A DNA stretch of 64,000 bases. Origin: Agelas oroides. Lineage: Eukaryota; Porifera; Demospongiae; Agelasida; Agelasidae. Both the position numbers and the translations under genes were made by a program. The notes under the pieces are model-generated. The model did not search any database and was not told the DNA's origin. It saw nothing but the letters and a program-made list of their open reading frames with translations. The number at the start of each line of letters is the position of its first letter. The stretch's first letter is position 1. Positions 42,130 to 55,100 of this stretch are shown piece by piece. Location: the NCBI GenBank assembly GCA_949130485.1, contig OX422194.1, positions 8,595,881 through 8,659,880 on the forward strand, given 5' to 3'.

Positions 42130-43590
42130 ACATAGCTACGACATGCTTAGAAAGTTTGCGGTACTGAGTGGAATTTCCTGGTTACAGGAAAAGTGTACAT
42201 GCTAAACTGCACCGAGCTGTGCAGGTCAAATAATACATTTGCATAAAAGCACCAAAATTTACTTGAGTTACTCATGGAAGGAATTATGCAAGCCTTACCT
42301 TGAGTTACCGCATGGAAAGGGTTCATGCAAAACACGCCACCAGTTACTAATGGGAGGAATTATGCAAAACACGTTTTTCATAAATCCTTCATCATATACA
42401 ACCTTAACACTATCTTCATGGGAAGAATTTATGCAAAAGTCGACAAGAGTATATACCTAACCATTTCTTGCTTAGTGAATCTCAACACCATTTGCAGGTG
42501 TATACTGTTTGGGTATCTGTCCCTAAAAGGCATGTGTGAATTAAAAAACATGACTGTATAACCATAGTAAATTATTGGGACTTTTGTTACTAACTTGAAG
42601 TACAAAACAGCTGCCTGGGCATGTAGGAGTCAGTGAACTGCCTGTGGGATTTCTAGGTATAATTGAACAATCTGTTCTTACTATGGAATTTGACATATCG
42701 TACAAATTTGTGCGTGCAACAAATTTCCTGCAGGTATCCTATTGCAAGTATCAAGGGTATAAAACTTGAAAACTGGGATGCTCCAACATGCAGGCTTAGC
42801 TCAAGTTTCTACAACTCTAGCATACATTAAGTGCAGCAGTCATTGAATAGATTAAGCATGCAGATTTATTCCCTTTTGGGATAGACTATTCTGGTTCTTC
42901 ACAATCATGTACTGCATGTGATAAGGTAAGCTCCACATTTATGACTTCTGCTCATTATTATATGGCTCTGCAGTGTTCCCTTATCTATTGAAAACCCTCA
43001 TAGCATAGAGTTGCCATTGTAATTAGTTAGAAATGTCATCACTATGTATATGTAGTAACTTGGATATTATAGAAGCTCTCGAATACAATCTCACTCTGAA
43101 TGTACACAGTAATGTCTAGCGTTTATATGCAAAACTTAACCACTACAAAGTAACTAACTATGAAAGGCACGAAGTAACACCTAACTGTCTACTATAAGCA
43201 ACCAATTACTCAAAATATAAACTCAAAAGATTAAAATAACCAGCAAAACAAGCCCAGTGGCTATACAAAACACAGGAATAAGAATACATGAAACAAACAT
43301 GAAAAGAACCATACAATGAGAACAATATTCAAGCCCACAACAATGCTACAGTATACAGAGTATACAATGGAAGATATACATAGTCATAATATTATCTTGA
43401 AATGAATAAGATTGAGATGATCAGAATTATGGTATATACATTGATGTTGATGGATCCAATGACAGACATATTATCCTGGTAGCTGTGGTATGCTAGGCAT
43501 GGTGAATATTGTACATGTACATTGAGAGTTGCAAAACAGCTGTAAGCATTGATCATAGAAGTTTGAAAAGTATCCTATTCATGGTCCCCC
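42130..43590. other. Intergenic stretch between gene B exon 1 and gene C 3' end
   Basis: This should contain the gene B promoter next to 42023. A loose repeat of GGAAKRAATTATGCAAA-like phrases lies at 42270-42440. No MTR4 fragment was recognised here, unlike upstream of gene A. Otherwise nothing that I can name. Confidence 0.4.
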
Positions 43591-43630
43591 TGATCATCGA
43601 AGGCACTTCAAATCGCTGAACATCCAGAAA

Positions 43631-44033
43631 GAGGTCCAGCATCCCACTGTCCCATTTGTGATTGTGAGAGGTCCAGCATCCCACTGTCCCATTTGTGATT
43701 GTGAGAGGTCCAGCATCCCACTGTCCCATTTGTGATTGTGAGAGGTCCAGCATCCCACTGTCCCATTTGTGATTGTGAGAGGTCCAGCATCCCACTGTCC
43801 CATTTGTGATTGTGAGAGGTCCAGCATCCCACTGTCCCATTTGTGATTGTGAGAGGTCCAGCATCCCACTGTCCCATTTGTGATTGTGAGAGGTCCAGCA
43901 TCCCACTGTCCCATTTGTGATTGTGAGAGGTCCAGCATCCCACTGTCCCATTTGTGATTGTGAGAGGTCCAGCATCCCACTGTCCCATTTGTGATTGTGA
44001 GAGGTCCAGCATCCCACTGTCCCATTTGTGATT
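43631..44033. repeat. 37-bp minisatellite, 11 units
   Basis: Unit begins GAGGTCCAGCATCCCACTG and repeats at exact 37-base spacing from 43631 to 44033, the copies appearing identical. The minus strand is open in all three frames because the unit lacks stops in any frame. At its right edge comes GGCCTGGGAATGAGGCTA, a terminus of the local transposon family. Not protein coding as far as I can tell. Confidence 0.9.
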
Positions 44034-44299
44034 GCTTGGGAAGGCCTGGGAATGAGGCTAATCAAAACAAGTAAGGATAGTCACGCAACCGTATAGTAAC
44101 CAAATACTTAACAACTTTGTTTTGGCAGATCCAGTCTCCCTTTTTCAGAAGACCTATTTGGCTACATTCCTGGTGTTCTTGTAAGGGGAAAATGTGTAAC
44201 ATCCACAAGGTGCTAAGTTGAGCTTCCGGGAACATACTTTTTTTTTTGTTATGGTTTACCTGGGATGACCCAGTTAACGAGGAAATCCCAAATAACACT

Positions 44300-44494
44300 T
44301 AGGCTAATTTTAAGGGGTTGCCCGGGACGGATGGCTTAACGTCCCCTCCGAAGGGCACGAAGGAAAACCTTCTACTCAATTTTTGAGGTAGGGCTGAGTG
44401 CAAGAGAAATAAATCTCTGCTGCAAGTGGGACTGGAACCCTGGACCTTTCGATCCACAGTCCAGTGCTTTAACCAATAGGCCACCAGCACCCCC
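44300..44494 (-). mobile_element. tRNA-derived SINE downstream of gene C
   Basis: Minus strand: A box TGGCCTATTGGTTA (44470-44483), anticodon-arm-like stretch, B box GGTTCCAGTCCC (44428-44439), then an unrelated body. Gene B's matching region (around 18535-18570) lacks it, so it inserted after the duplication. It is not a functional tRNA: the acceptor stem does not pair. Confidence 0.75.
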
Positions 44495-44578
44495 CACTTG
44501 CTTTCCTGTGAACTACCTTGCATGTGTAATAACAACAAGGACCAATCAAGTTAGAGAATATAACACATGAATACAAGT

Positions 44579-44670
44579 TAGTCTGGGATTTATGGTTTAC
44601 AATAACCACCTTTGTCCTTGGACTCCATCCTCCGAGTAGAGTGGTTATTGACCATAAATCCCAGGCTGCC
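44579..44670. mobile_element. Short inverted-repeat element, gene C 3' region
   Basis: Counterpart of 18588-18668, better preserved: AGTCTGGGATTTATGG at the left, CCATAAATCCCAGGCT at the right, enclosing AATAACCAC/GTGGTTATT. Located about 220 bases left of (downstream of) the gene C stop codon on the minus strand. Confidence 0.7.
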
Positions 44671-44885
44671 ATGCATTATCTATACTCCACATATAATCAG
44701 CTTCTGCTCATAAATCCCCTGCTGCTCATAATGTATGTACTACAAAGTAAGAAAATTCTTATTGTATTAAAAAAACTTCTGAACAAGCATCACCAGATTT
44801 ATAGCTATACTGTGTTCTACATGCATGATATCATGGGCTAAAATCATTGTCTGCTGGGCCAAGTCAATTCAACACAATGTTGGGG

Positions 44886-46104
44886 CTATAAAGCACTCTC
44901 TTTGTTCTCCTCTTCTTCACTAATACTGCCACCCTCTCCGTCTGTTTCCACTGTCTTATTCTTCAGTACAATATCTTGTACTCCTCCAGATCCAGACTTG
45001 ATGGCTCTACCATGCCTGTAAAATAGCAATATACAAAAAATCTGTCATAAATTCGTGGTAGAGTGGGATAGAGTGGGGTAGAGTGGGATAGAGGCCATTA
45101 GAATCAATAGAAACCAGGTAAAACTATTCAGTGTACAGTGGGGTGGAGTCAGTACACAGGCATCAGAACTTCAGACATGCCGGCATTCTTTTATAACCCA
45201 AGCATGTTTTATTCTAAGACTTGGAAGATATATACTAAAGCGTTATTAACCCTAACCCTTAACACCACAGAGACTATACCACTCACTGAAGAGTAAACAC
45301 AGCTCCTACCTTGATATACTCACATGTTGTTAAGTGCATACACTATATCTCCACAAGAAGGGAATGAGTGCATAACCGCCTACCGCTAGGTGCATTCAGT
45401 GTGGGCTTTATAAGTTACGCAGTGACTGCATGCAAACCAGTGCTTAATAGTTTGTCAGCGAAATGCACTTAACACACTGAATATGGTATTTGAAACAGTT
45501 TAACAAAACACAAAGTGTATATGCCGTGAAGGTAAAATTAGTGGTAGCATTGGATGTGAACTGCTAATTATAGCCCACTAATCCGGTTGCTAGTAGGCTG
45601 TTAGCTATGCCCTAGATTTTTGTTTGAAGTACGTAGGCTCCTTCCCCCCCCCCCCCCCCCCCCCCCCTCCTTTCCACAAGAGCCATGGTGTGAGCCTTGA
45701 AGTGTACATATACAACATACATGTACATGCATGCAATTTAAAGTTACCAACTGCATACATGTTTGGTAACCCTACGTACATGCAGTGCTTCCCTTGTTTA
45801 GTTGTTACCCTACAACTACTATGTTCTCTTACTTTTTCTCTTTGAACAACTTGTACTTAATACGGCGGCGTTTTTTCACATTAACCATAAACACAAGGAT
45901 GGCAATAATGACATCGATGATCAGTATGATGAGGAGAACGCAAACTGCGACCACTGGACCAACAATAGCTCCAACATTAACAGGTGGTACAGGAGTGACT
46001 GTTGAAAGTAGAATCATAGCAATTCACAGCAAGTTCTGAGTCTATATTCGACAGTAATTTTGCTTACTGAATGTTTGAGGAATACTGTCTTCAAAAATAG
46101 TAGA
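44886..46104 (-). CDS. Gene C transmembrane and cytoplasmic-tail exons
   Basis: 46068-46104 (37 nt), 45833-45998 (166 nt, VGAIVGPVVAVCVLLIILII followed by KKRRRIKYK) and 44886-45015 (130 nt, ending ENKESAL then TAG). The tail keeps the acidic run and the S-A-L C-terminus of gene B while changing a few residues (SGSGG for SRSGG, DGEGG for GGEDG), so the C-terminal motif is conserved in the two copies. A 24-base C tract lies in the intron at 45644-45667. Confidence 0.8.
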
Positions 46105-49100
46105 CTGCAGATCAACAAAGAAACAAAATTACACCAATATAGTTACATAGTTAGAATGGTAACTCACATTCAAACCTGAGTACAATCTAATGAAGACTGT
46201 GTACTCTTGCTCAATGCTCAGAGGGACATTCACAAATGTCTCATTGTCCAGCATGTATGTCTGTCTGTCTCCGATAAGGAATGTGCTTTGGAAGTCCTCT
46301 ACCCTGATGGCTGCTGCAACATAATAGGATGTCTGACTTTGGCCATCTGGGAGAAGCATGTTGTCGGGGATTTCCGTCCTGGTGTTGGTAGCGTTACTGC
46401 CACGCACAATAACTACCTTGTAGTGACTGCATTTGTGCACCAGGGGAAAAGGAGCTATTATATCTGGTTATCATACACAGCTTTGTAGATGCACTCTTAG
46501 TCTTCTACTGGGTGGCTAGTGACTGATCACATGCATGTACAACATATTTACCTCAGTGGTCCAAAAGTGGTCTGGAAAGAGCCAATGGTCATCAGGTAAG
46601 TGCCCTCCTCTATAGTGGCAGTCACACTGACAATTTCAGGTGGATACACTGCAACAAGTATACATACAACACATAATTATTAGCACACACACACACAAGT
46701 CAGAGTGATTGGTTGGTCTCTACCTCCAAATGTGGTGGTTTCTGTTACCCTAGCACCCTCTCCCTCTCCGGCATCGGTGCTGGCAGTCACACGGATGTTG
46801 TATGCAGTGTTTGGGGACAGTCCTTCCAATGTGTAGAGGCCCCCAGGTTCGTAGTCTGGTAGAACAACACTCCTTTCCACATTTGAGCTGGCTAGCTGGT
46901 AGTATACCTGTTAATGGTGGCCAACATAAAGGGAGAAAGAGAAAATTGCTACAAGAAAAAACAAAACAAAAAAATAAAGCAACAACAACAACAACAAAAA
47001 ATTTGTTGCATAAGAAAATACTTGCTTACTACATTTGCATCACTTTTCTACCACGCAGGAGTTTATTACAGTAATCCAGTCTTGTACCATGTTAATTCAA
47101 GAAATGCAGTGGTCAATGAGAATTTAGTGGGAGATGATTCCCCAGGTGAACTTCGTTAGTCTATCACTGAATATTGAAACAGTTTTATACATTGGCAAGA
47201 AGATGACAATCAGCTTATACCCCTTGCATAGTGTCACAGAGCATGGAAAGTATTTGTGGCTCACTGTGTACTGAGTGATGTTGCCATTTGGCTGGAGAGG
47301 AACTGCCCAGGTGAGGTTGAGGGATATATGGAAGACGCTCTGCACTTGGAGATCAACTGGTGAAGAGGGAGCTGGTGTGTATGTGCATGTGTGTGTGTGT
47401 TGAAGGGTGTACAGTATAGAGGCATGGTTAGAGTACTTATAACATACCAGTCTCCTGGGACATAGCTGCAAAAGGGGCCACAATCTGAGGCACTTCCCCA
47501 TCTCCAAAGTCAGCAAACAACTCAAAGTCATAGTCAGAATATGGCAGGAGGAAGGGAGATGTGAAGTTGTAGGACGTCTGGTTGCTTGGAATGGTAATGT
47601 TGCTACTGGTTGTCTGTTGGTCCACCCTGCTCACTGAGGTGTACATCAGAATATAGTTCACTACAAAATCTTCACCACCAGGTTGAGGCCATGAAACAAT
47701 GATAAAATTTCGCTGGACATTGAGGGAAACTGTTGTGGAAGGCTGGGAGTCTGCACAAGTAAGCAAAGCATGTTTTGTTATATGCAGTAAGTGTAGGACT
47801 CAGTGGCTGATAGTTTAATACTCACAGTCTGTTGAACTTACCTGTTGTATTAGTGCGCACTGTTAGACTGGCTTGTACACTTAGCAGCACTGGGTCAGAG
47901 TAGTTGACAGATACTCTGAATTCATAGAGGGCATTGGAGTCTAAACCGCTGACAACCACCCCAAGTGTCCTCCCTTGCTGGTAGGGCATTATGCGGATCA
48001 TAACATCCCCAGTTTCTCGCCGTTTACGTGTTGTGTTCTCTTCACTGTCTCCTAGCAAAATGTAACTGAGGATGAAGGAACTGATAGTAGCTTCCTCGGC
48101 AATGGAAGGGAGCTGCCAGAGGAGCACTACTCCAGTGGATGAGACAAAAGCTGCGTTCACACCAACAGGTTGTGCATCAACTACAATGATTGAGAACCAG
48201 AGAGATTGTCATCACCATGGGAACTGGCACAAACATTGCATGCAAGGATGAACTTACCCTCGCTGGTACTCTCAAAGATGTAAGGTTCTGTTGGTTCAGG
48301 ACCCTGGCCGGCATTGTTTTCAGCTTGGATGTACACAGTATAGGTCATTGCTGGAATGAGCTGTGTGAGAACGACTGTTTCTGTGGAGGATGTTTGCATT
48401 GAGGTCTGCTGCACACAGGAGCTGTTGATCGACACACAGTACGTAATGTTGTAGGAGTTGATACGAGCATTGTTGTCTTCCGGTTGTGTCCAGGTCAGTT
48501 GTGCTGACTGCAAGGTAAGGAGCTCTCTTGTCACTGTGGTATGGTTCACTTCACCAGGAGGTGCTGCACGAGAAAGAGAAAGTGAAGAAAATAATCACAC
48601 AATACTTAACAGGGCCTAAAATTATAAGTTAGTAGCTATTACTTCGCTTTGGCTAAAAGTAAAAGTCACTTGGGGTAGCAGTAACAAGCTTTTATACTCA
48701 ATACGTCCATTAGCTAGAATAGCACATTTCTGCTCTTTGTTAGGCACCCCCTAGGTGTGCTAATTATGGTAAGCCCTGCAACACAAATTTCAGCATCATG
48801 CAACATTATGCCAAATATCAGTTACAATTATATGGGAAAGTGTTCAATATACCCACCTTGTACTACCAGTGTGAAGTTCTGTTCCTCCAGTCCAATAGAG
48901 TTGTTAGCCACACAGACATACACAGCCGAGTCATTCAACATCAGGTTCTCAAGTGTGTACTGCAGTGTTAGCATTCGTGAGCTTCCTGGTGTGGTGCTCA
49001 GGACCACCTCCTCTTCCTGACTCCTCCTCCTGATCTCAAGAAATGTGACAGGTGGTACAGCCTCTACTGTGCACTCAAGAAGCAGACTAGTGGTTGCATT

Positions 49101-52100
49101 TCTTGCTACCTCTCCAGAAAGGAACTGTAGTATTTGAGTAACTAGACAGGGAGAATAAAAGACAAAGTGGTTTAAAAGTGCTCCTCTATTTAGCTACATG
49201 ATGCGTTATCACTGTGTCATTAATTGGCCACTTACAAAGAACTGTGACATTTGAAGTGGCGTTCACCCCATCCACAACATCCCGGTTGGTCACTGTACAC
49301 TGGTACTCTCCGCTATCGTCGTCAGTCACCTGCATCACCACTAGCTCACTGCTAGCCACCCGTGTGGCATTCTCACCAGTGGAGTTGATCGTAGTGCGAC
49401 TACCGGGGGTGATGCTGCGACCATTATGATACCAGTAGAACTCAAGTTCATTGGGTGCATCGACATTGTTCCGTGCAATGCACTCCAGAGTGAGGTCAGA
49501 GCCCAAAAGAAGGTCAATAGAGAGGGGCCCTTCAAGAATGGTTGGGCCTGGGGGAGAAGAAGCACATGATGACATCATTTTTTATTGCCAATAGGACTAT
49601 TTTTGTAGCTATACATACGTATGTATGTGTAATGGCGTACAATATACTGTATGTAGTATTATGCCACGCGTGTCACAAAAAAGCCTCATTCTCAGACCTC
49701 CATCAAAGCTGTTACCATTTGTACTTATTGTACACTTTTTATTTTACAAGCAACCAAAGCTGCGGCAGAGGCTGTGAGAATGAGGTGAAATCCATTTGCT
49801 GGTTGATGACTATACAATGGGTTGGTAATATACATGCACAACAGTATATAGTTAGATACATGTATAACAAATGCACTATACAGTTTCACTCACCCTGTGT
49901 GCTAAGGTTAGCAGTTCTATCCCCTGCGTTGGTTCCATTGATGCTGACAAAGCAGGTATAGCTCCCCTCATCCCTCACACCCACATCAATGACTGTCAAA
50001 GTGGAGGTATTCTCTCCACTTACACGAGACTCATCGAAGAAACCAACTTCCACCAGTGCACCATTTCTATCAAAAACTGTTCTGTTCCAACGGTACATAA
50101 TATCACCTGGCCCTGTTGCACTGCAGGTGAATGTGGCGTTGGTCCCTAGTGTGACTGTGCTGTCTGGAATGTCGCTAATTTCTAAAGAAAGGGAACGAAA
50201 AGGCAAATAGATAAGAGATTACTGCGCAGTATGTAAGCTACCTAGGGATCTATAACTAGGCAGTCTACTGTAGTATAAATCAGAACTGACCAACAATGGT
50301 GAGGGTAGCTTGGAGAGGACCAGTGCTTCCTCTCTCGTTACTGACACTGCATGCGTACTCTCCACTGTGATTGGTCCCCACATTGGTGAGAATCAGTGTA
50401 CTCGTCTCACTTCCATCCTCATTGAATTGGGTCCGCACAGAAGATGGAATCTCCACTGGAGCTGTTGTCGTCCATGTGAATGACAAAGTACCCTCTCCTC
50501 TAGCAGCGCATGTGAACTCAGCATTACTTCCATTATCTGTTGCTATGCTTTGTGGTGGTACAATGATAATTGGAGGGTCAACTGAATGGGAGGGAGAAGG
50601 ACATGTGTGAGGTTACTACAGGGTAGAAATCTGCTTGCTGCATTGTTTAATAAAATGTCTTCGATTTTACACTATGACCCAGCCACTTACTCAGTGTAAA
50701 ATTTGCAGAATTGGAAGTGACATTGCCAACAGCATTGGTCACCATGCAGCGGTAGCTAATAGGATCTGTCAGCATGACATCCAGAATGATAAGAGTCTGG
50801 TTATTTGTTATAAATCTGCTGTCGCTAGGCAGTGGGCTCCCATCACCCAGCTGCCAGGTGTAGGTGAGTCTCACTCCAACAGCTGTCACACTGAATGTCA
50901 CATTATGACCAGGAATGACACTGAAAACATTCTGTGGATCCGTGATGATGGTAGCGAGGTCCACTGCAGGAGGATGGGAGGGGAGGAGAGTAATAGCTGC
51001 AACAAATGTAACCTGTACTGCTAGCATGGAAACAATCATGACTGAGATTATATGTTAGAATTGGCCAGTGTGAGATTTGCAGAGTGACATTGCCTGCAGT
51101 ATTGGCCACCACACAGCAGTAGCCATTAGGATCTGTGTCATCTGTTAAAATACAGTGCCTCATTGAATATCATTGCTGTTGTTCCATCTCAAGAATTGTA
51201 CTAGTTGTTTACAAGGTGCATTTTGCAACATTTGTACTACAGACTGGCAGGCTATGTTATATACATTAAATTCAAATCAAAACCTGGACGCAATAATGTT
51301 GAACAGGAAAAAACTACTTCTGTCATTCCCATAAGTAAAAGAGTGAACCTGCAGTTTCTAATTGTCAACTTACTGTCTTCAATGCTGACAGTAGCAGTTG
51401 CTGGGTTTAACATGGCCGCATTGTCTGTGGATGTCAGAGCCAGATTAAAGAACTCTGTATCCTCATCCACATTGTCATTGAGAATAGGCACTGTCGCCAT
51501 TTGAGTTGAAACAGTGGGACCAAAGGTCAGGGTGATGGTTACATCAGCATAGTCTGCCCCACCTGGAGAGAAAAATCGTGTCATAACAGTGCAAGATGAT
51601 TGGCTGTGTATAACTTATGTACCTGTAGCTGTGCCTCCAGATACTGTTGACAGAGTTACTACAACATTTCTGGCCAGGGTTCCATTCAGAACTGATACAG
51701 TAACATTAACACTGCTTGCATCTTCTTCAAGCACAGAATACGATACTGGGTCAAACCCAATTGTAACCACTGCAGATGGGGAGAGAATATATCTGACACA
51801 TACACACAAGTACAGTATACAACATATGTGTGTACAAATAGCTCACTGCAGATATCTAATAGTACTTACTGTCCATATCATCTATAATAGTCACATTGGC
51901 AGTCATTGGGTTTAATGTGACAGCAGGGTCAGTTGATGTCAGGATCAGGCTGAAATATTCCAACATATCTTCTGGGACTACATCATTAAGGATGGACACC
52001 ATCACCGTTTGAGTTGTTGAAGAGGAATTGAATGTCAGGTCGGTAGATGTATCTGGAAAGTCCATTCCAGCTGGATTGAAGGAGAACATCATGTAGTACA

Positions 52101-55100
52101 ACCTTTGCATAGTATTCCTATCAAAGTGCATAGGTATCCTGATATAGCTAGCTCATTAGGAAACTCACCCATGGCTGTGCTGTTCAAGGATCTTAGCGAT
52201 ACGATGACATCTCTGGCCAGACTTCCACTCAGCAAAGATACCACAACACTGGTATTGCCCACACCCTCACTCACAGTATAGGTTGTTGGATTGAACCCGA
52301 TTGTAACCCCTGATCAAGGTAGGAAAAATAATTCAATATATACAACTACGGTGGTGCAACCGTTACATTTCTAGATGTCTCATGAGCATGCGCGTGCAAT
52401 CCACTGTAAAAAGGTTGTTTAACCCTCTTTCTTTACCTCAGTTTCCTACCACTTGTTTACATCATTCAACACAGTGCACTGGACATTCTTAACATGTGCT
52501 CACACAACTACTTACCATCATTGTCTTCAATGGTGACGGTGGCACTTTGTGGGTTTAATGTGGCGGCAGGGTCAGCTGATGTTAGGGTCACAATGATGGT
52601 CTCAGAATCCTCAACTATGGTATCTTCACGTATGGGTATTGTCACCGTTTGAGATGACATGGTAGCACTATATGTCAAGTTGCTACTTGTGATTGTGTAG
52701 TCCACTGTGGCTGAAGGTATGAGAAATGGCTCACTATGAAAAGTACACAGTAATTTGACAGCAATTTGTCATAACTACTCTGCAAAAACAAATGTTGGTT
52801 GTTTTAACCACAGAGTGGTTGGTTGCATACAAGCTGGCGGTGAGACAGTCATTATGAGAGGTTTACTTTGGTATGAAAGACTAATTGTGTGCATAAAGCA
52901 ACCCGAAAGGCAGCTGCCCAGTTCATTTTATAACCATAATACACTGACAATCCTCATAACATATGTGAAGGAGTCATTACATGTGCACTTCAAAGTTGGA
53001 GTACGGACTTCCGTGCTCTTAATGCAAGCAGGGTGATTCTCTCAAAGATGTTCTGAGGGTTGTCAGTGTGTTGTGGCTGTAAGATGAACTGGGCAGCTGC
53101 CTCTCAGGTTGCCTTATACAATTAGTCTCAATGAATCTCTCATAACTACCATCTCTCTAGCTAGTCTGCAGCCAGGGTAACCACTCTGTGGTTAAAACAA
53201 CCAATTGGCTTTTGCAGTGATATATATCTATCTATACAGTCCTAGGCATTTAACAGCAACTTGTATCCTTAATTACCATTAGCTGTGCCACCGCTCAAAG
53301 ATGTCGTGAGGCGTACACGCATGTCTCTGGCCAGAGTTCCATTCAGCACATTCACAGTGACACTAACATTGCCTGCACCCTCATTCACAGTATAGGTTGC
53401 AGGGTCGAATCCAATTGTAACCACTGAAATGATACAAGGGAAAGGATTTATAAAACAGTATAGGGGATAAATATGCACTTGCAATGCCTGAACTTTCTTA
53501 CTGTCTTCGTCTTCAACTGTGATATCAGCACTTGCTGGGTTCAATATAGCAGCAGTGTCGTTCGATGCCAGGGCCACACTGAACACTGTGGGACCTGCCA
53601 CTATCATATTGTTAAGAATGGGGGTGTCCACTGTTTGAGTTGATGTAGTGGCATTGAAGGTGACATTGGTTGACACAGACGTGTACTCTTCTCCAGCTGG
53701 AGGAATGAGAAGTAGGGAAGATTAATACACTGCTATTGTGCTACAGTGGTTCCAGAGACTCACACATAGCAGTGCCATTTATGGTTGACAGAGTGACTAT
53801 GACATCTCGGTCCAGAGTTCCAGTTTGCACAGACAATGTGACAGTGACACTGCCTGCATCTTCACTCACAGAGTAGGCTGTTCTGTTGAATCCGATTGTG
53901 ACCACTGAAGTGAGAATGGGAGTAAATTGCACTCATACTGGCGAGAGTGTAGTACTCCACATCCACAGACTTACTGTCTACATCTTCAATGGTGACTGTG
54001 CTTGTTGATGGGTTTAATATGACAGCAGGATCAGTTGATGTTAGAGTCAGGTTGATAATCTCAGAGCGCTCAACAATGAGATCATCTATGATAGCAACTG
54101 GCACTGTTTGAGATGTAACAGCAGCATTGAATGTTAGGTTTCTAGATACAGTAGTGTAGTCCATCCCAGCTGCAAGCATGAGGAAATGAATTGAGGATAT
54201 GAAAAAAGAACATATTAATCCATGCTAGTTAGACACCATGACAACAAACACACCTCTAGCTGTGTCATCCAGAGTTGAAAGGGTTACTATGACATCTTTG
54301 GCCAAAGAGTTCATCAAAACGAATACAGTGATACTAATGCTGCCAGCATCTTCACGCACTGAGTAGGTTGCATTGAATCCAATTGTGACCACTGAAGTAG
54401 GAATTGAAGAAATTGACATTTTGGTGCAGATGCAAACTTTTGTTTGCTGTGGAGATAACTCACTGTCGTTATCCTCAACAGTGACAGTGGCAGACACTGG
54501 GTCCAACATGACGGCAAAATCAGATGTACTCAAGTTTATAGAGAAGAGCTCAAACTGATTTTCAACCACCATATCATCTCGAATCGGTATTGTCACTGTT
54601 TGAGACCTGGTAGCACCATTCAAAACAAGAGATCTGGTCAAGGTTGTGTAGTCTGATGAAGCTGGGTAAATAAACAAAATCATTTTGCTATCCATATCTG
54701 TTAGTCATTCAATTGTCAGATAATGAATAACAAGTGCGTAATTTTAGTTTTATAATGAACAACAACTGCAATGCCAATTTTTGGCCAAAGACCCCCCAAT
54801 ACATGTGATAGTGGTTAGTATTCACAAGGTCTTGGGTTTGAATCTCAGCTAGATCTCTCCATGCATTTATTTCTCTCTCTCAGCATAACATCATTGGTTA
54901 TGTGGAGAGCCTGCTGAATGGTAAAAAACAAACAAGCAAGCAAACAAACAAACAAACATAAAAACTATGCTACCTACCAATATATCATACATTGTTGTAT
55001 TGCTATAATCAATGAATCAATAACCAACTCTCACCCACCTGCTGAACTAGCCGTAGCGTCTGAGGTAAACACTGTTACAAAGACATTTCTGGCCAGGGTT

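Noticed and set aside
41894-42205. Plus-strand open frame MPANGYYYAYLVPGHRHRG-type conserved in three places
   Set aside because: Conservation is explained by the antisense signal-peptide exon and its flank; the minus strand has the ATG, hydrophobic core and GT donor.
43553-44065. Three overlapping minus-strand open frames of 134-170 aa
   Set aside because: All are readings of the 37-bp array; identical units open in each frame indicate repeat DNA, not a gene.
44428-44494. tRNA gene
   Set aside because: A and B boxes are present, but no acceptor-stem pairing or sensible cloverleaf; a SINE head fits better.
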